Of a DNA stretch of 64,000 nucleotides, positions 27,985-36,706 are shown in pieces. The DNA comes from an uncultured Cytophagales bacterium. Its GTDB lineage: Bacteria; Bacteroidota; Bacteroidia; Cytophagales; Cyclobacteriaceae. Both the position numbers and the translations under genes were made by a program. The stretch is taken from the NCBI GenBank assembly GCA_913057175.1, contig CAJXNP010000013.1, positions 1 through 64,000 on the forward strand, given 5' to 3'. Each line of letters begins with the position of its first letter. Position 1 is the stretch's first letter. The notes under the pieces were generated by a model. The model saw only the letters and a program-made list of their open reading frames with translations. It was not told the DNA's origin and did no database searches.

Positions 27985-30900
27985 ATGTTTTTTTTTAGAT
28001 CCCTGTTGATAATCATTTTGATTTTTAGCTTGACCCAGGGAATCTGTCTTAATCAACAAGAACAGGATACGGTCATAGCGAAGCAGTACTATGAGAAAGC
28101 AACTGAATTCCTGCGTGGTGGGATATATGATAGCTCGTATTTCTATTATTCAAAATCCACTGATTTATACAAAGAAACAAGTGATTCCATTGGTTACGGT
28201 AAGGGCTTATACGGTAAGGGTATTTCCCTTCATTATCAAAGAAATTCCAAAGATGCCTTACCTTATTATTTTCAATCTCTTGAAATCCTCAGTCGTCATT
28301 TGTCGGAAGTGAACCCCTTTCTTGCCGATCTCTACAATGGTATTGGTGGGGCATATATCGATGAAGGTCTTCGCATGAATGCCCGCGAGTATCTGAAAAA
28401 ATCACTGGAAATAAACATGGAACTGTATGGAAGTTCCGATCGCATGGTAGCCGTCAATCACTATAACCTGGGATTGATCACGATGTATTATGGTGAATAT
28501 GAGTCTTCATTAGCTCATTTTATGAAAGCCTTGCCAATTTACATGGCTGAATATGGTGAAAATGGAGCCAGGGTTGCACAGCTCTATACGAATGTCGGCA
28601 TCCTGCACCGCTATATGGGTGACTATGATCTTGCTACAGATTATTTTAACCGGGCTATTGCCATCCACATGGAAAACCATGGCCCAAATTATTGGAATTT
28701 GGCGTATCCTTATGCCAACCTGGGAGAAGTGCATGAACTAATGGGTGAAAATGATTTGGCCATTGACTATTTTCAAAAGGCCTTGACAATTAGTGAGAAA
28801 GATCCAACCATGGAGAGACTTGAGAGCATTTGTCACGCCATGATCGGAAAATATTACGGTATAAAGGGAGATTTTGACCTAGGTTTGGAGCACCTCAACT
28901 CAGCGATAGAAATCTTGATCGCCGGTTTTCATGAAAATCATGCCCAGCTCAATGATCTTTACCGGTTGAAGGGTGATATTTATAACCGAATGGGTGAATT
29001 TAAATTGGCAAATGAATGGTATGAAAAAGCTTTGGAAAATGTAGTCAAGTCCAGCGGTATGATCCATCCGGCATTAGCTGAAGCATATCAGAAACAATCC
29101 GATATTTACATGGAAACCGGCCAATATGATCTGGCCCTTGCCAAACTTCAGGAAGCGATCAATTCTTTGTCTCCGGATTTTAATATAGATGATTTGGGTC
29201 AAAATCCTACAACAGATGGAGTACTCGATGAACATCTTTACCTAAGGCTGATCAAAAACAAGGGATATGCCTGGCAACTCAAGGCAAAAAGTTCGGTGAA
29301 TCAAATGGATGATCTTACCAAATCACTAGATCAGTATTTGTTTGCTGCTGAAATAATTGATGAGATCAGAAGAGGTTATTTATCGGAAGGGTCAAAACTT
29401 TTTCTTCAACAAAATGCCGTTCCTGTTTACGAACGTGCTATTACTGTTTGTCTGGAACTTCACAATTTGACGAAGGATGAAAAATACCTTGAAAGGGCAT
29501 TTTTTTTCATGGAGAAGAGCAAATCAGTTGTTCTAGCAGAGACTTTGCAACAAGCAGATCAAAAACAAATACTGGGAGTTCCTGAGATAATTCTAAATAG
29601 GGAACAACAAATAGCGAGTCGCATCAAAGCGCTTGAGGTCGATCTGGCTAATTCTCAACTGGAAGAGAATGATTCTGCCATCAAATCTATTACCAAAACC
29701 CTTTTTCATGCCCGGACTTCCCAGGATTCGTTGGCTTCGATCATCAACAAAGACTTTCCGAATTACCATCAGCTAAAATACGATGATAATATTGCTCAGC
29801 TTGGTGATGTAAAGAATTATCTAAAGGAAAATGAATTGATGCTTTCTTATTTTGAAGGAGATTCAACCTGGTTTGTCCTTGCAGCTTCAGCCAATAAAAT
29901 CAAATTAAAAGCAATCGATAAAAAGAATGTTCCCTCAGATCTGCTGGATCATTACAGAGAGCTATTAATTAATGGAAGCTCTGATGTCAGAGAGCTGTCT
30001 GAATTGTCTTATTCAGTGTATAAAAGTTTTGTTGAAGATCAGGTTAAACCTTTTGAAGATATTGAGAAATTGATTGTCATACCGGATGGAATTTTTGGTT
30101 ATCTTCCTTTTGATGCTTTGGTGAGCAAGCCATTTGAATCACCCAATAACTCAGATAAACCTCGTTATCTGCTCGAAGACTATTCCATTCACTATGCAAA
30201 CTCCATGACCATGCTTCAGCTTGCATCAAAGAAAACTGTTAGTTATAAAGAAAAATACGTTGGTTTTGCACCCCAATATTCTGACAATTCTATAGCTATG
30301 AATAGTGGATCGGTTTTCAGGGATTTACTCGTCGAGCTTAGTGGTACAGAGGAAGAAGTAAGATATGCCGGAAATCTTTTCTCAGGTAGACAATTTGTTA
30401 AAGAAAGGGCAACTGAACATAATTTTAAGACCATGGAGGAATCCCCGGTCATTCTTCATCTGGCCATGCATGCTCTGGTTGATGATAAGGATCCAATGCG
30501 ATCACGACTGGTTTTTACTTCCAAGTCAGATACTCTGGAAGATGGTGAGCTAAATGCATTTGAAATTTATAATCTGAATCTTGGAAGTCAATTGTCGGTA
30601 TTAAGTGCGTGCAACACTGGCTATGGAGAGATAAACAGGGGAGAGGGAATTATGAGTTTGTCCAGGGCATTTATGTACGCTGGTTCTCCGAATATTGTAA
30701 TGAGCTTGTGGCGTGCAAAAGACCAGCCAACAACTTCAATCATTTGCCGGTTTTTTGAAAACATCAAGGAAAATATGCCGAAGGATGAGGCGTTGAGGGA
30801 AGCTAAACTTTCTTATCTCAAAGATGCTGATCCACTTCAGGCTCATCCCGCTAATTGGGCAACATTTGTCTTGTTGGGGAATAGCGACCCGGTTCAGTTG

Positions 30901-30993
30901 ACCTCTCCATATAAAAAATGGTGGATAGCAGGAATCATTAGCTTTTTCCTTCTAACGAGTTTTTTTTACTATCGCTACAAAAGGAATCAGTGA
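27985..30993 (+). CDS. Exported TPR-CHAT protein with C-terminal membrane anchor
   Basis: This 1002-residue protein opens with a signal sequence (FFRSLLIIILIFSLTQGICL). At least eight tetratricopeptide repeats follow (about residues 35-400; units such as YLKKSLEINMELYG and DYFNRAIAIHMENHG), then a helical linker. A CHAT caspase-like protease domain covers about 690-970. The His/Cys dyad is intact: HLAMHALV (His near 829) and LSACNTGYGE (Cys near 876). One membrane helix (about 975-992) and a basic tail KRNQ would anchor it with the catalytic part outside the cytoplasm. It diverges from the ECF sigma genes. The substrate is unknown. Confidence 0.87.
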   Translation: MFFFRSLLIIILIFSLTQGICLNQQEQDTVIAKQYYEKATEFLRGGIYDSSYFYYSKSTDLYKETSDSIGYGKGLYGKGISLHYQRNSKDALPYYFQSLEILSRHLSEVNPFLADLYNGIGGAYIDEGLRMNAREYLKKSLEINMELYGSSDRMVAVNHYNLGLITMYYGEYESSLAHFMKALPIYMAEYGENGARVAQLYTNVGILHRYMGDYDLATDYFNRAIAIHMENHGPNYWNLAYPYANLGEVHELMGENDLAIDYFQKALTISEKDPTMERLESICHAMIGKYYGIKGDFDLGLEHLNSAIEILIAGFHENHAQLNDLYRLKGDIYNRMGEFKLANEWYEKALENVVKSSGMIHPALAEAYQKQSDIYMETGQYDLALAKLQEAINSLSPDFNIDDLGQNPTTDGVLDEHLYLRLIKNKGYAWQLKAKSSVNQMDDLTKSLDQYLFAAEIIDEIRRGYLSEGSKLFLQQNAVPVYERAITVCLELHNLTKDEKYLERAFFFMEKSKSVVLAETLQQADQKQILGVPEIILNREQQIASRIKALEVDLANSQLEENDSAIKSITKTLFHARTSQDSLASIINKDFPNYHQLKYDDNIAQLGDVKNYLKENELMLSYFEGDSTWFVLAASANKIKLKAIDKKNVPSDLLDHYRELLINGSSDVRELSELSYSVYKSFVEDQVKPFEDIEKLIVIPDGIFGYLPFDALVSKPFESPNNSDKPRYLLEDYSIHYANSMTMLQLASKKTVSYKEKYVGFAPQYSDNSIAMNSGSVFRDLLVELSGTEEEVRYAGNLFSGRQFVKERATEHNFKTMEESPVILHLAMHALVDDKDPMRSRLVFTSKSDTLEDGELNAFEIYNLNLGSQLSVLSACNTGYGEINRGEGIMSLSRAFMYAGSPNIVMSLWRAKDQPTTSIICRFFENIKENMPKDEALREAKLSYLKDADPLQAHPANWATFVLLGNSDPVQLTSPYKKWWIAGIISFFLLTSFFYYRYKRNQ

Positions 30994-30994
30994 A

Positions 30995-32239
30995 TCAACT
31001 TAGTTTTGTATTCAAATTATTTTCGACAAAGTCATAATAAAAACTATACCCACTAATAATCGCGTTATCGTTCAGGCCAAAGTCACTCAATTGATATTCA
31101 TGTTTCCCGTACTTTCCTCTTGTATTTGTTTTTTCTGTTTGGAGAAAAAGTTGAACTAATTGATCTGAAAAATCTTTTCCTGATTGGATGTACAATTTTT
31201 TGAGCTCTGATATAGAATCGTTTATCAGATTGTTGTAAAGGATGTCTGTAAATCCAACGGTGTTTTGTGACATTCTGAAAGAAATCGCTTGTTGAAGCAT
31301 TCTCTGAGTTTTTCTTTTCCAGTGGTTGGTTACATCGATCATTTTCACGTGATCACTGAAAAGAGCCCTGCTATAAGCAACCATGCTCAGAAAAGAAGGG
31401 AGGGTTTCCCTGACGTCACGATGCGGCCAAATTACCTGAAGGTTCTTGAAATGATTTTTTGCCTCCTGTAGGAATTCCAGGTGATGAGGTGATTTCAAAA
31501 TCCATCTTTTGGCTGGTCGCTGCCATTGCAGGAATTTTAAAACTTTTGTCATGTATTCGTAAGCATAAGAATGATCTGCCTGCTCAATATACTCTGCATA
31601 GGTTGGCACATGCATAGTGGCTTCAGCAGCTGTGCTGAGAAATGTCAGGTCGAGTAACAGAACATCCTCTTCAGGCTGCAGGTGTTCAATTGGGTGGATG
31701 GCGAAATAACCAGGAGAGATAATTTTTAGGGCGTTCTCGCTTAATTTTGCAGCTTTGATTCTCTGATCCGATTTTTTTTGGTTCACCGGAGGAGCAGGAT
31801 TAATTGCTTCCCAACTTAACAAAACCCGATTGTCGGGATCGGAATTGAGCAATCTCTGTAATTTTGTTGTGCCTGTACGTTGCAGTCCGGCGATGAGCCA
31901 AACCGGGTACAATTCCTGCTCCAGTATTTCAGGATGTTTTTCCAGCCAAAAGTCTGTCAATAATCTGTTTGAAAGAATATTGGTCAGCCTTTCTTTCATG
32001 ATAAATTGACCGATTGGATGAAGGTTAGCTTCTTTGTTGATGGATTTGATCAAAACCTCATAAGGCTCTCTCCAAACCTCATCACTGAAATTTTGCAGAC
32101 CTGTTTTGTGTCTGGCTTTTTTAACCAGCTTTTCCCCATCAATTTTTGCATGATTGAAAGGTTTTAAAATAAAATTAATAGAATTAAACCAGAATGGATG
32201 TTGATCAAATTGACTGGCCTTGACGATTTTTTCACTCAT
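30995..32239 (-). CDS. PAPS-dependent sulfotransferase family protein
   Basis: This 414-residue cytoplasmic enzyme would transfer sulfate from PAPS to a hydroxyl acceptor. The 5'-phosphosulfate loop is AGLQRTGTTKLQR (residues 117-129). The 3'-phosphate region is RWILKSPHHLEFL (about 250-262) with VIWPHRDVRETLPSF after it. The acceptor is unknown. It is coupled by a four-base overlap to the upstream DUF1214 gene. No PAPS-synthesis genes (cysDN/C) are in the window. Confidence 0.85.
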   Translation of the reverse strand: MSEKIVKASQFDQHPFWFNSINFILKPFNHAKIDGEKLVKKARHKTGLQNFSDEVWREPYEVLIKSINKEANLHPIGQFIMKERLTNILSNRLLTDFWLEKHPEILEQELYPVWLIAGLQRTGTTKLQRLLNSDPDNRVLLSWEAINPAPPVNQKKSDQRIKAAKLSENALKIISPGYFAIHPIEHLQPEEDVLLLDLTFLSTAAEATMHVPTYAEYIEQADHSYAYEYMTKVLKFLQWQRPAKRWILKSPHHLEFLQEAKNHFKNLQVIWPHRDVRETLPSFLSMVAYSRALFSDHVKMIDVTNHWKRKTQRMLQQAISFRMSQNTVGFTDILYNNLINDSISELKKLYIQSGKDFSDQLVQLFLQTEKTNTRGKYGKHEYQLSDFGLNDNAIISGYSFYYDFVENNLNTKLS

Positions 32240-33414
32240 TTGTTTGGCAGTTTGATCACACGGGTTTGCGGTACAACAGGAGATGCCCCTTTCTGAATTC
32301 TATACCAACGCCAACACATGGTCCCCTCATTGTGTCCACAGGTTTGGAGCCAGTTGGAAACACCGGGATCCGAATGGGCAACAACGATTTTCACTGTGCC
32401 GTCTTTATCGTATTTTGCTGTAGCTTTGTTAATGCAAATGTCAAAATATCGATAATCCAGTGACTCCATCCAGTAATTATTTAATTGAAAATTCCAATGA
32501 TCGCAGGGAGGAGGCTTGACTTCGATTTGCAGCGCTTCACCCTCAGCTAATTTCCAATGGCTGTGATGGTAAATGATATTCGCATCCCCACCAGCAGCAT
32601 TTGAAATTTTCGGATCAAAAATGGGAAGTTCGTTTGTGTGTTTCTGAAAGCCTTTGGCCCACCTGGCAAACAGCATCGGCGCCCCCGCAACGAACAATGA
32701 GGCAGTTTTTAGTCCTTCTTCCAATCGCTCAGGTTTTAAAGGGTCCGGAAATTTTTTTCCGGAAAGGTTTTCGATTATTATTTCAGCATGACTTTCTTTT
32801 TTCCTGTTAAAATAAGTCTGGCGAACCATCACCAGGGAAGTTTCATCTTCTATTTTTAACCAGTTTTTGCTTTTCTTTTCTTTGCTTAATATGATTTCGA
32901 ATGATCCATCCTCTTCTACAACAAGGTCTTTGTCTTCCAGAACTCCGCATGGGGCCAAACCACCGGTTGTTCCGTAGTTTCCATTCTGAGTGAAAAATCC
33001 CACATAGAAAATGGAATTTCGCTTGCCTTTGATGATGTACTCATGTTCGCCTGTTATTTGTGCGTTCATGTAGTAATTGTCTGGATTATCAGCGCCCATT
33101 TTGACCGTTTCATGTACCATTCTTCTGAAAACAGGGAATTCGGGATCATTGTATTCGACAAATGCTTCTAATCCGGCACGTGTTAACCTGGTTAAGTAGC
33201 GGATTCCCTCAGCTTGTTGAAAAACATCTCTTGGTGCGCCGGGAAAAACCAAAGCAGTTCCTGCTGTTTTAAGGTTATCGCAAAATTCTTCCCAGGCTTT
33301 TCCCGTAACGATGTTTTTATGCTGAAGGTCTTTTTCACTTATGCCGCGAAAGGATAATATCCAAAGTCGAAATGATTTAAAAATCCTGAAAAAACCAAAA
33401 ATGAATGATTGCAT
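32236..33414 (-). CDS. DUF1214 domain protein coupled to the sulfotransferase
   Basis: This 392-residue protein has the DUF1214 C-terminal fold, visible in PPPCDHWNFQLNNYWMESLD and the late HSDPGVSNWLQTCGHNEGTM segment. DUF1214 proteins have no firmly assigned reaction that I can name and often sit near sulfotransferases and steroid- or lipid-type genes. The first 20 residues are moderately hydrophobic (MQSFIFGFFRIFKSFRLWIL) and may be a membrane-association helix. It is the first gene of a two-gene operon and overlaps the sulfotransferase start. Confidence 0.78.
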   Translation of the reverse strand: MQSFIFGFFRIFKSFRLWILSFRGISEKDLQHKNIVTGKAWEEFCDNLKTAGTALVFPGAPRDVFQQAEGIRYLTRLTRAGLEAFVEYNDPEFPVFRRMVHETVKMGADNPDNYYMNAQITGEHEYIIKGKRNSIFYVGFFTQNGNYGTTGGLAPCGVLEDKDLVVEEDGSFEIILSKEKKSKNWLKIEDETSLVMVRQTYFNRKKESHAEIIIENLSGKKFPDPLKPERLEEGLKTASLFVAGAPMLFARWAKGFQKHTNELPIFDPKISNAAGGDANIIYHHSHWKLAEGEALQIEVKPPPCDHWNFQLNNYWMESLDYRYFDICINKATAKYDKDGTVKIVVAHSDPGVSNWLQTCGHNEGTMCWRWYRIQKGASPVVPQTRVIKLPNK

Positions 33415-33620
33415 GAAAAATATTTATTTGAAATTATGGGCTTAAAAATAGCAGATAAATATTAACTAAATGAATAAGAAATATATTTATAAATGCCACA
33501 TTATTTGTGGATGCTTTTATCTACTCTGGCACGATTCATTTAAGTGTACTTCAAAAGAATTTGAGTTTTCTTTTCGATTGATGCGGATAATTAATAAGTT
33601 ATCCACACCAACCAATAAAG

Positions 33621-34325
33621 TTGAAAATGACCACAAAGAAAAATGTTTTAATAACCGGGGCAGGTGGAAACCTCGGTAATGCTACTGTTGAAAGGTTTAT
33701 TGAGGAAGGATATAAGATTATTGCTGTTGATGTGCCGGGAAAGGATTCCGGGCTTCAGGACAATGATCGGATTGATATTGTTAAAGCTGATCTGACCAGT
33801 GAATCGGAAGTTGAAAAAACGATGGCTTCGATCTGGAAAAAGTATGAAACGATCCATGCAGCTTTGTTCATTGCCGGAGGCTATCACTACGGTGGATTAA
33901 AAGATACAGATGGAGCTACCATTGATAAAATGATCAATCTTAATTTCAAAACAGGGTTTTTTATCGCTAAAAATATATTTTTAAAAATGCTTGATCAGTC
34001 TTCAGGCGGGCGGTTGGTATTTGTAGGGGCCAAACCTGCTTTGGTGCCTTCGGCCGGCAAAGATGCCCTTGCTTATGCATTATCAAAATCCCTCGTATTT
34101 CAATTTGCTGATCTGCTTAATGCCGAAGGAGCATCAAAAGGTGTCACTGCATCTGTAATCGTACCCAGCATCATCGATACCCCTCCCAACAGGAAGGCTA
34201 TGCCCAACGCTAATTTTGATCACTGGGTAAAGCCTGAGGAGATAGCTGATGCCCTGGCTTATTTATGTTCGGATAATAGTTCTGCACTAAGAGGAACTGT
34301 TTTAAAGATCTATGGTAAGTCCTGA
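33621..34325 (+). CDS. Short-chain dehydrogenase/reductase (first of pair)
   Basis: This 234-residue classical SDR has the cofactor loop TGAGGNLGNA (about residues 11-20), an acidic residue after the second strand (AVDVPGK) favouring NAD, and the catalytic YALSK (about 152-156). IDTPPNRKAMPNANFDHW is a substrate-loop segment common in SDRs acting on sugars or small alcohols. It overlaps the next SDR by 14 bases. The expected catalytic Ser position reads VFVGAKPAL, so the usual serine may be replaced. Confidence 0.82.
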   Translation: MKMTTKKNVLITGAGGNLGNATVERFIEEGYKIIAVDVPGKDSGLQDNDRIDIVKADLTSESEVEKTMASIWKKYETIHAALFIAGGYHYGGLKDTDGATIDKMINLNFKTGFFIAKNIFLKMLDQSSGGRLVFVGAKPALVPSAGKDALAYALSKSLVFQFADLLNAEGASKGVTASVIVPSIIDTPPNRKAMPNANFDHWVKPEEIADALAYLCSDNSSALRGTVLKIYGKS

Positions 34326-35112
34326 GAAGTACGGGCAGTGGGCAATGGTTGTTGGCGCTGCTGAGGGGATTGGAAAGGCTTTCTCAGAAAAACTAGCTTT
34401 CCTGAATTTCAATGTGATTTTGGTTGATAAGAAGAATGAGTCTTGCTTGCAATTGGTGGAAGAACTTCAGAAAAACCATCGCATAGAATCCAAAGCGTTC
34501 ATTTTAGATTTGGGAGTTGAGCAAGCTGCTGAAGAGTTAATAAAAGAAACTCAGAAATATGCATGCAGATTGATTGTCTACAATGCTGCTTATGGTCCGG
34601 TAAAACCTTTTCTTTCCAATACCAAAGATGAAATTGATAACTACCTGAATGTAAATAGCCGAACGCTTATTCATCTGATTCATGGAGTAGCTCCAAACTG
34701 GAAGGGCAAGAATAGCGGTTTTGTGATCATGTCCTCATTGGCGGGATTATTTGGCACACAGTTGGTTTCTCCATATGCCGCCACAAAAGCATTTGATTTC
34801 AATCTTGGGGAAGCGCTATATCATGAATTGAAGAGCTGGAAAATTGACGTTTTGTCCTGTTGTGCCGGAGCAACGGATACCCCAAATTTCAGAGATACAA
34901 ATCCTGACCTTACTATTTTCCCCAAGCCTCAGGTTGGATCTCCATCTTCCGTTCCGAAGGAAGCATTTAAATCCCTTGGAAGAAAGCCCATGCACATCGT
35001 AGGATTTCAGAATCGGTTGAACTATTTCATTCTATCTCGACTTCTGCCTAGAAAAATGGCATCAAAGATTTTTAATCAAACAATGCGGAAAATCTACCGA
35101 AATATCACTTGA
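34312..35112 (+). CDS. Short-chain dehydrogenase/reductase (second of pair)
   Basis: This 266-residue classical SDR has MVVGAAEGIGKAFSEKLA as its cofactor loop, VIMSSLAGLFGTQLVSPYAA followed by TK as the Ser/Tyr/Lys active site (Tyr near residue 152) and ATDTPNFRD as the substrate loop. The basic end KIFNQTMRKIYR could touch the membrane, as in steroid/ketoacyl-type SDRs. Its start overlaps the upstream SDR by 14 bases, so the two are co-translated. The substrate is unknown. Confidence 0.84.
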   Translation: MVSPEKYGQWAMVVGAAEGIGKAFSEKLAFLNFNVILVDKKNESCLQLVEELQKNHRIESKAFILDLGVEQAAEELIKETQKYACRLIVYNAAYGPVKPFLSNTKDEIDNYLNVNSRTLIHLIHGVAPNWKGKNSGFVIMSSLAGLFGTQLVSPYAATKAFDFNLGEALYHELKSWKIDVLSCCAGATDTPNFRDTNPDLTIFPKPQVGSPSSVPKEAFKSLGRKPMHIVGFQNRLNYFILSRLLPRKMASKIFNQTMRKIYRNIT

Positions 35113-35178
35113 ATATTTGATTTGAGGAAGAGTGATTGATAATCGGTGATCGTCAAATTGTAAACAGTAAACAAAAAA

Positions 35179-35194
35179 CCCGCAACCCGCAACC
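35179..35194. repeat. Short tandem CCCGCAA repeat in intergenic region
   Basis: CCCGCAACCCGCAACC is two tandem copies of a seven-base unit plus two bases. It lies in the 268-base gap between the SDR pair and rhaI, where no gene is visible. Meaning is unknown. Confidence 0.5.
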
Positions 35195-35380
35195 GGACAC
35201 CAGAAGCAACACATTGCCCAATCCCCCAACCCCAACATACAGGTCACATCAGGATATAAGTCTGAGTGATGTATAGTTAAGTTTACCCCATGATAATCCC
35301 GAAGTAATTTCCTCACTTTAAACTAACTACTTAGGATGCTTCATGGATTATAATTATCTTCAACTAACTAGAATTGCCCA

Positions 35381-36664
35381 ATGAAAATAGACAAGCAGCA
35401 AATTCAGGAATTCAATAGTCAATTTCTTTCTGAACATGAAAGTAATTTTCAATTTCTTACCACTCAGCTGGATAAAAGAGGGTTGAATGTTGACAAGGTC
35501 GTTCAGAAAATAGCAGATTTTCAAATTGCCATACCAAGCTGGGCGCTGGGAACAGGGGGAACGAGGTTTGGAAGATTTCCTGGTGGCGGGGAGCCCGCAA
35601 CACTGGAACAAAAAATAGAAGATGTTGGGTTATTGCATGCTTTGAATCGCTCGGGTGGCGCTATTTCACTTCATATTCCATGGGACATTCCTGAGGATGC
35701 GAATGCCATCAGGCAATTGGCATTTGAAAATGACTTGATTTTTGATGCGGTCAATTCCAATACTTTTCAGGATCAGGCTGATCAGCTTCAATCTTATAAA
35801 TTTGGTTCTCTTTGTCATACCGATCAAAAAGTCAGGCAACACGCCATTGATCATAACAAAGAAGTTATTCGTCATGGGGTTGATCTTGGGTCGAAGTCAC
35901 TCACCGTGTGGCTGTCTGATGGATCAAATTTTCCTGGCCAGCAAAACTTTAAAAAGGCTTTGTCAAGAACTCTGGATTCGCTTTCTGAGATATATGCTTC
36001 TATGCCTGATGATTGGAAAATGTTTGTTGAATATAAACCCTTCGAGCCCAATTTTTATTCCACCGTTATACCCGATTGGGGTACGTCTCATTTGCTTGCA
36101 AGCAAATTAGGTGAAAGGGCATTTTGTCTTGTTGATCTGGGCCATCATTTACCCAATACGAACATCGAGCAAATTGTTGCTACATTAATGATGGAAGGGA
36201 AACTTGGAGGATTTCACTTCAATGACTCAAAATACAGCGATGATGATTTAACTGTGGGAAGTATCAAACCTTACCAGCTATTTCTGATATTTAATGAGCT
36301 GGTGGATGGGATGGAGGACCCTCAATTGAATAATCCGATACCGGCCTGGATGATTGACGCCAGTCATAATGTTAAAGATCCATTGGAGGATCTGATCCAA
36401 TCTATTGAGGCGATTAAATTGGCTTATGCCCAGGCGTTGCTGGTTGACAGGAGTAAACTTGAAGAGGCCAGGGATAAGAATGATCCTGTTCTTACACAAG
36501 AGATCTTTCAGGATGCCTTTCGAACGGATTTGCGACCACTTCTGGCAGAATCAAGAAAAAGAGCCGGGGCTGCTCTTAATCCTATTGCGTTTTATAGAAT
36601 ATACAAGATCCGAGAGCAATTAATAGAAGAACGCGGAGTTCATTCCGTGGCAACAGGATTGTAA
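35381..36664 (+). CDS. rhaI: L-rhamnose isomerase (RhaI-type sugar isomerase)
   Basis: This 427-residue TIM-barrel metal-dependent isomerase converts L-rhamnose to L-rhamnulose. It resembles the Pseudomonas/Rhizobium RhaI family, not E. coli RhaA. Family-like segments are IPSWALGTGGTRFGRFPGGG (about residues 50-69), LHIPWDIPED, MFVEYKPFEPNFYS with the metal-binding Glu, VDLGHHLPNTN and GGFHFNDSKYSDDDL with the His/Asp ligands. It lies three bases before the kinase reading frame (42 from the chosen kinase ATG). Together with the aldolase fusion it completes the pathway. Confidence 0.88.
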   Translation: MKIDKQQIQEFNSQFLSEHESNFQFLTTQLDKRGLNVDKVVQKIADFQIAIPSWALGTGGTRFGRFPGGGEPATLEQKIEDVGLLHALNRSGGAISLHIPWDIPEDANAIRQLAFENDLIFDAVNSNTFQDQADQLQSYKFGSLCHTDQKVRQHAIDHNKEVIRHGVDLGSKSLTVWLSDGSNFPGQQNFKKALSRTLDSLSEIYASMPDDWKMFVEYKPFEPNFYSTVIPDWGTSHLLASKLGERAFCLVDLGHHLPNTNIEQIVATLMMEGKLGGFHFNDSKYSDDDLTVGSIKPYQLFLIFNELVDGMEDPQLNNPIPAWMIDASHNVKDPLEDLIQSIEAIKLAYAQALLVDRSKLEEARDKNDPVLTQEIFQDAFRTDLRPLLAESRKRAGAALNPIAFYRIYKIREQLIEERGVHSVATGL

Positions 36665-36706
36665 TTTTTGCCAATTGACAAGCAAGTAAATAGAAAAACA
36701 TTTAAC

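Noticed and set aside
36668-36706. TTG start for the rhamnulokinase-like gene
   Set aside because: It adds 13 residues unlike the family, while the ATG at 36707 starts exactly where FGGY similarity begins.
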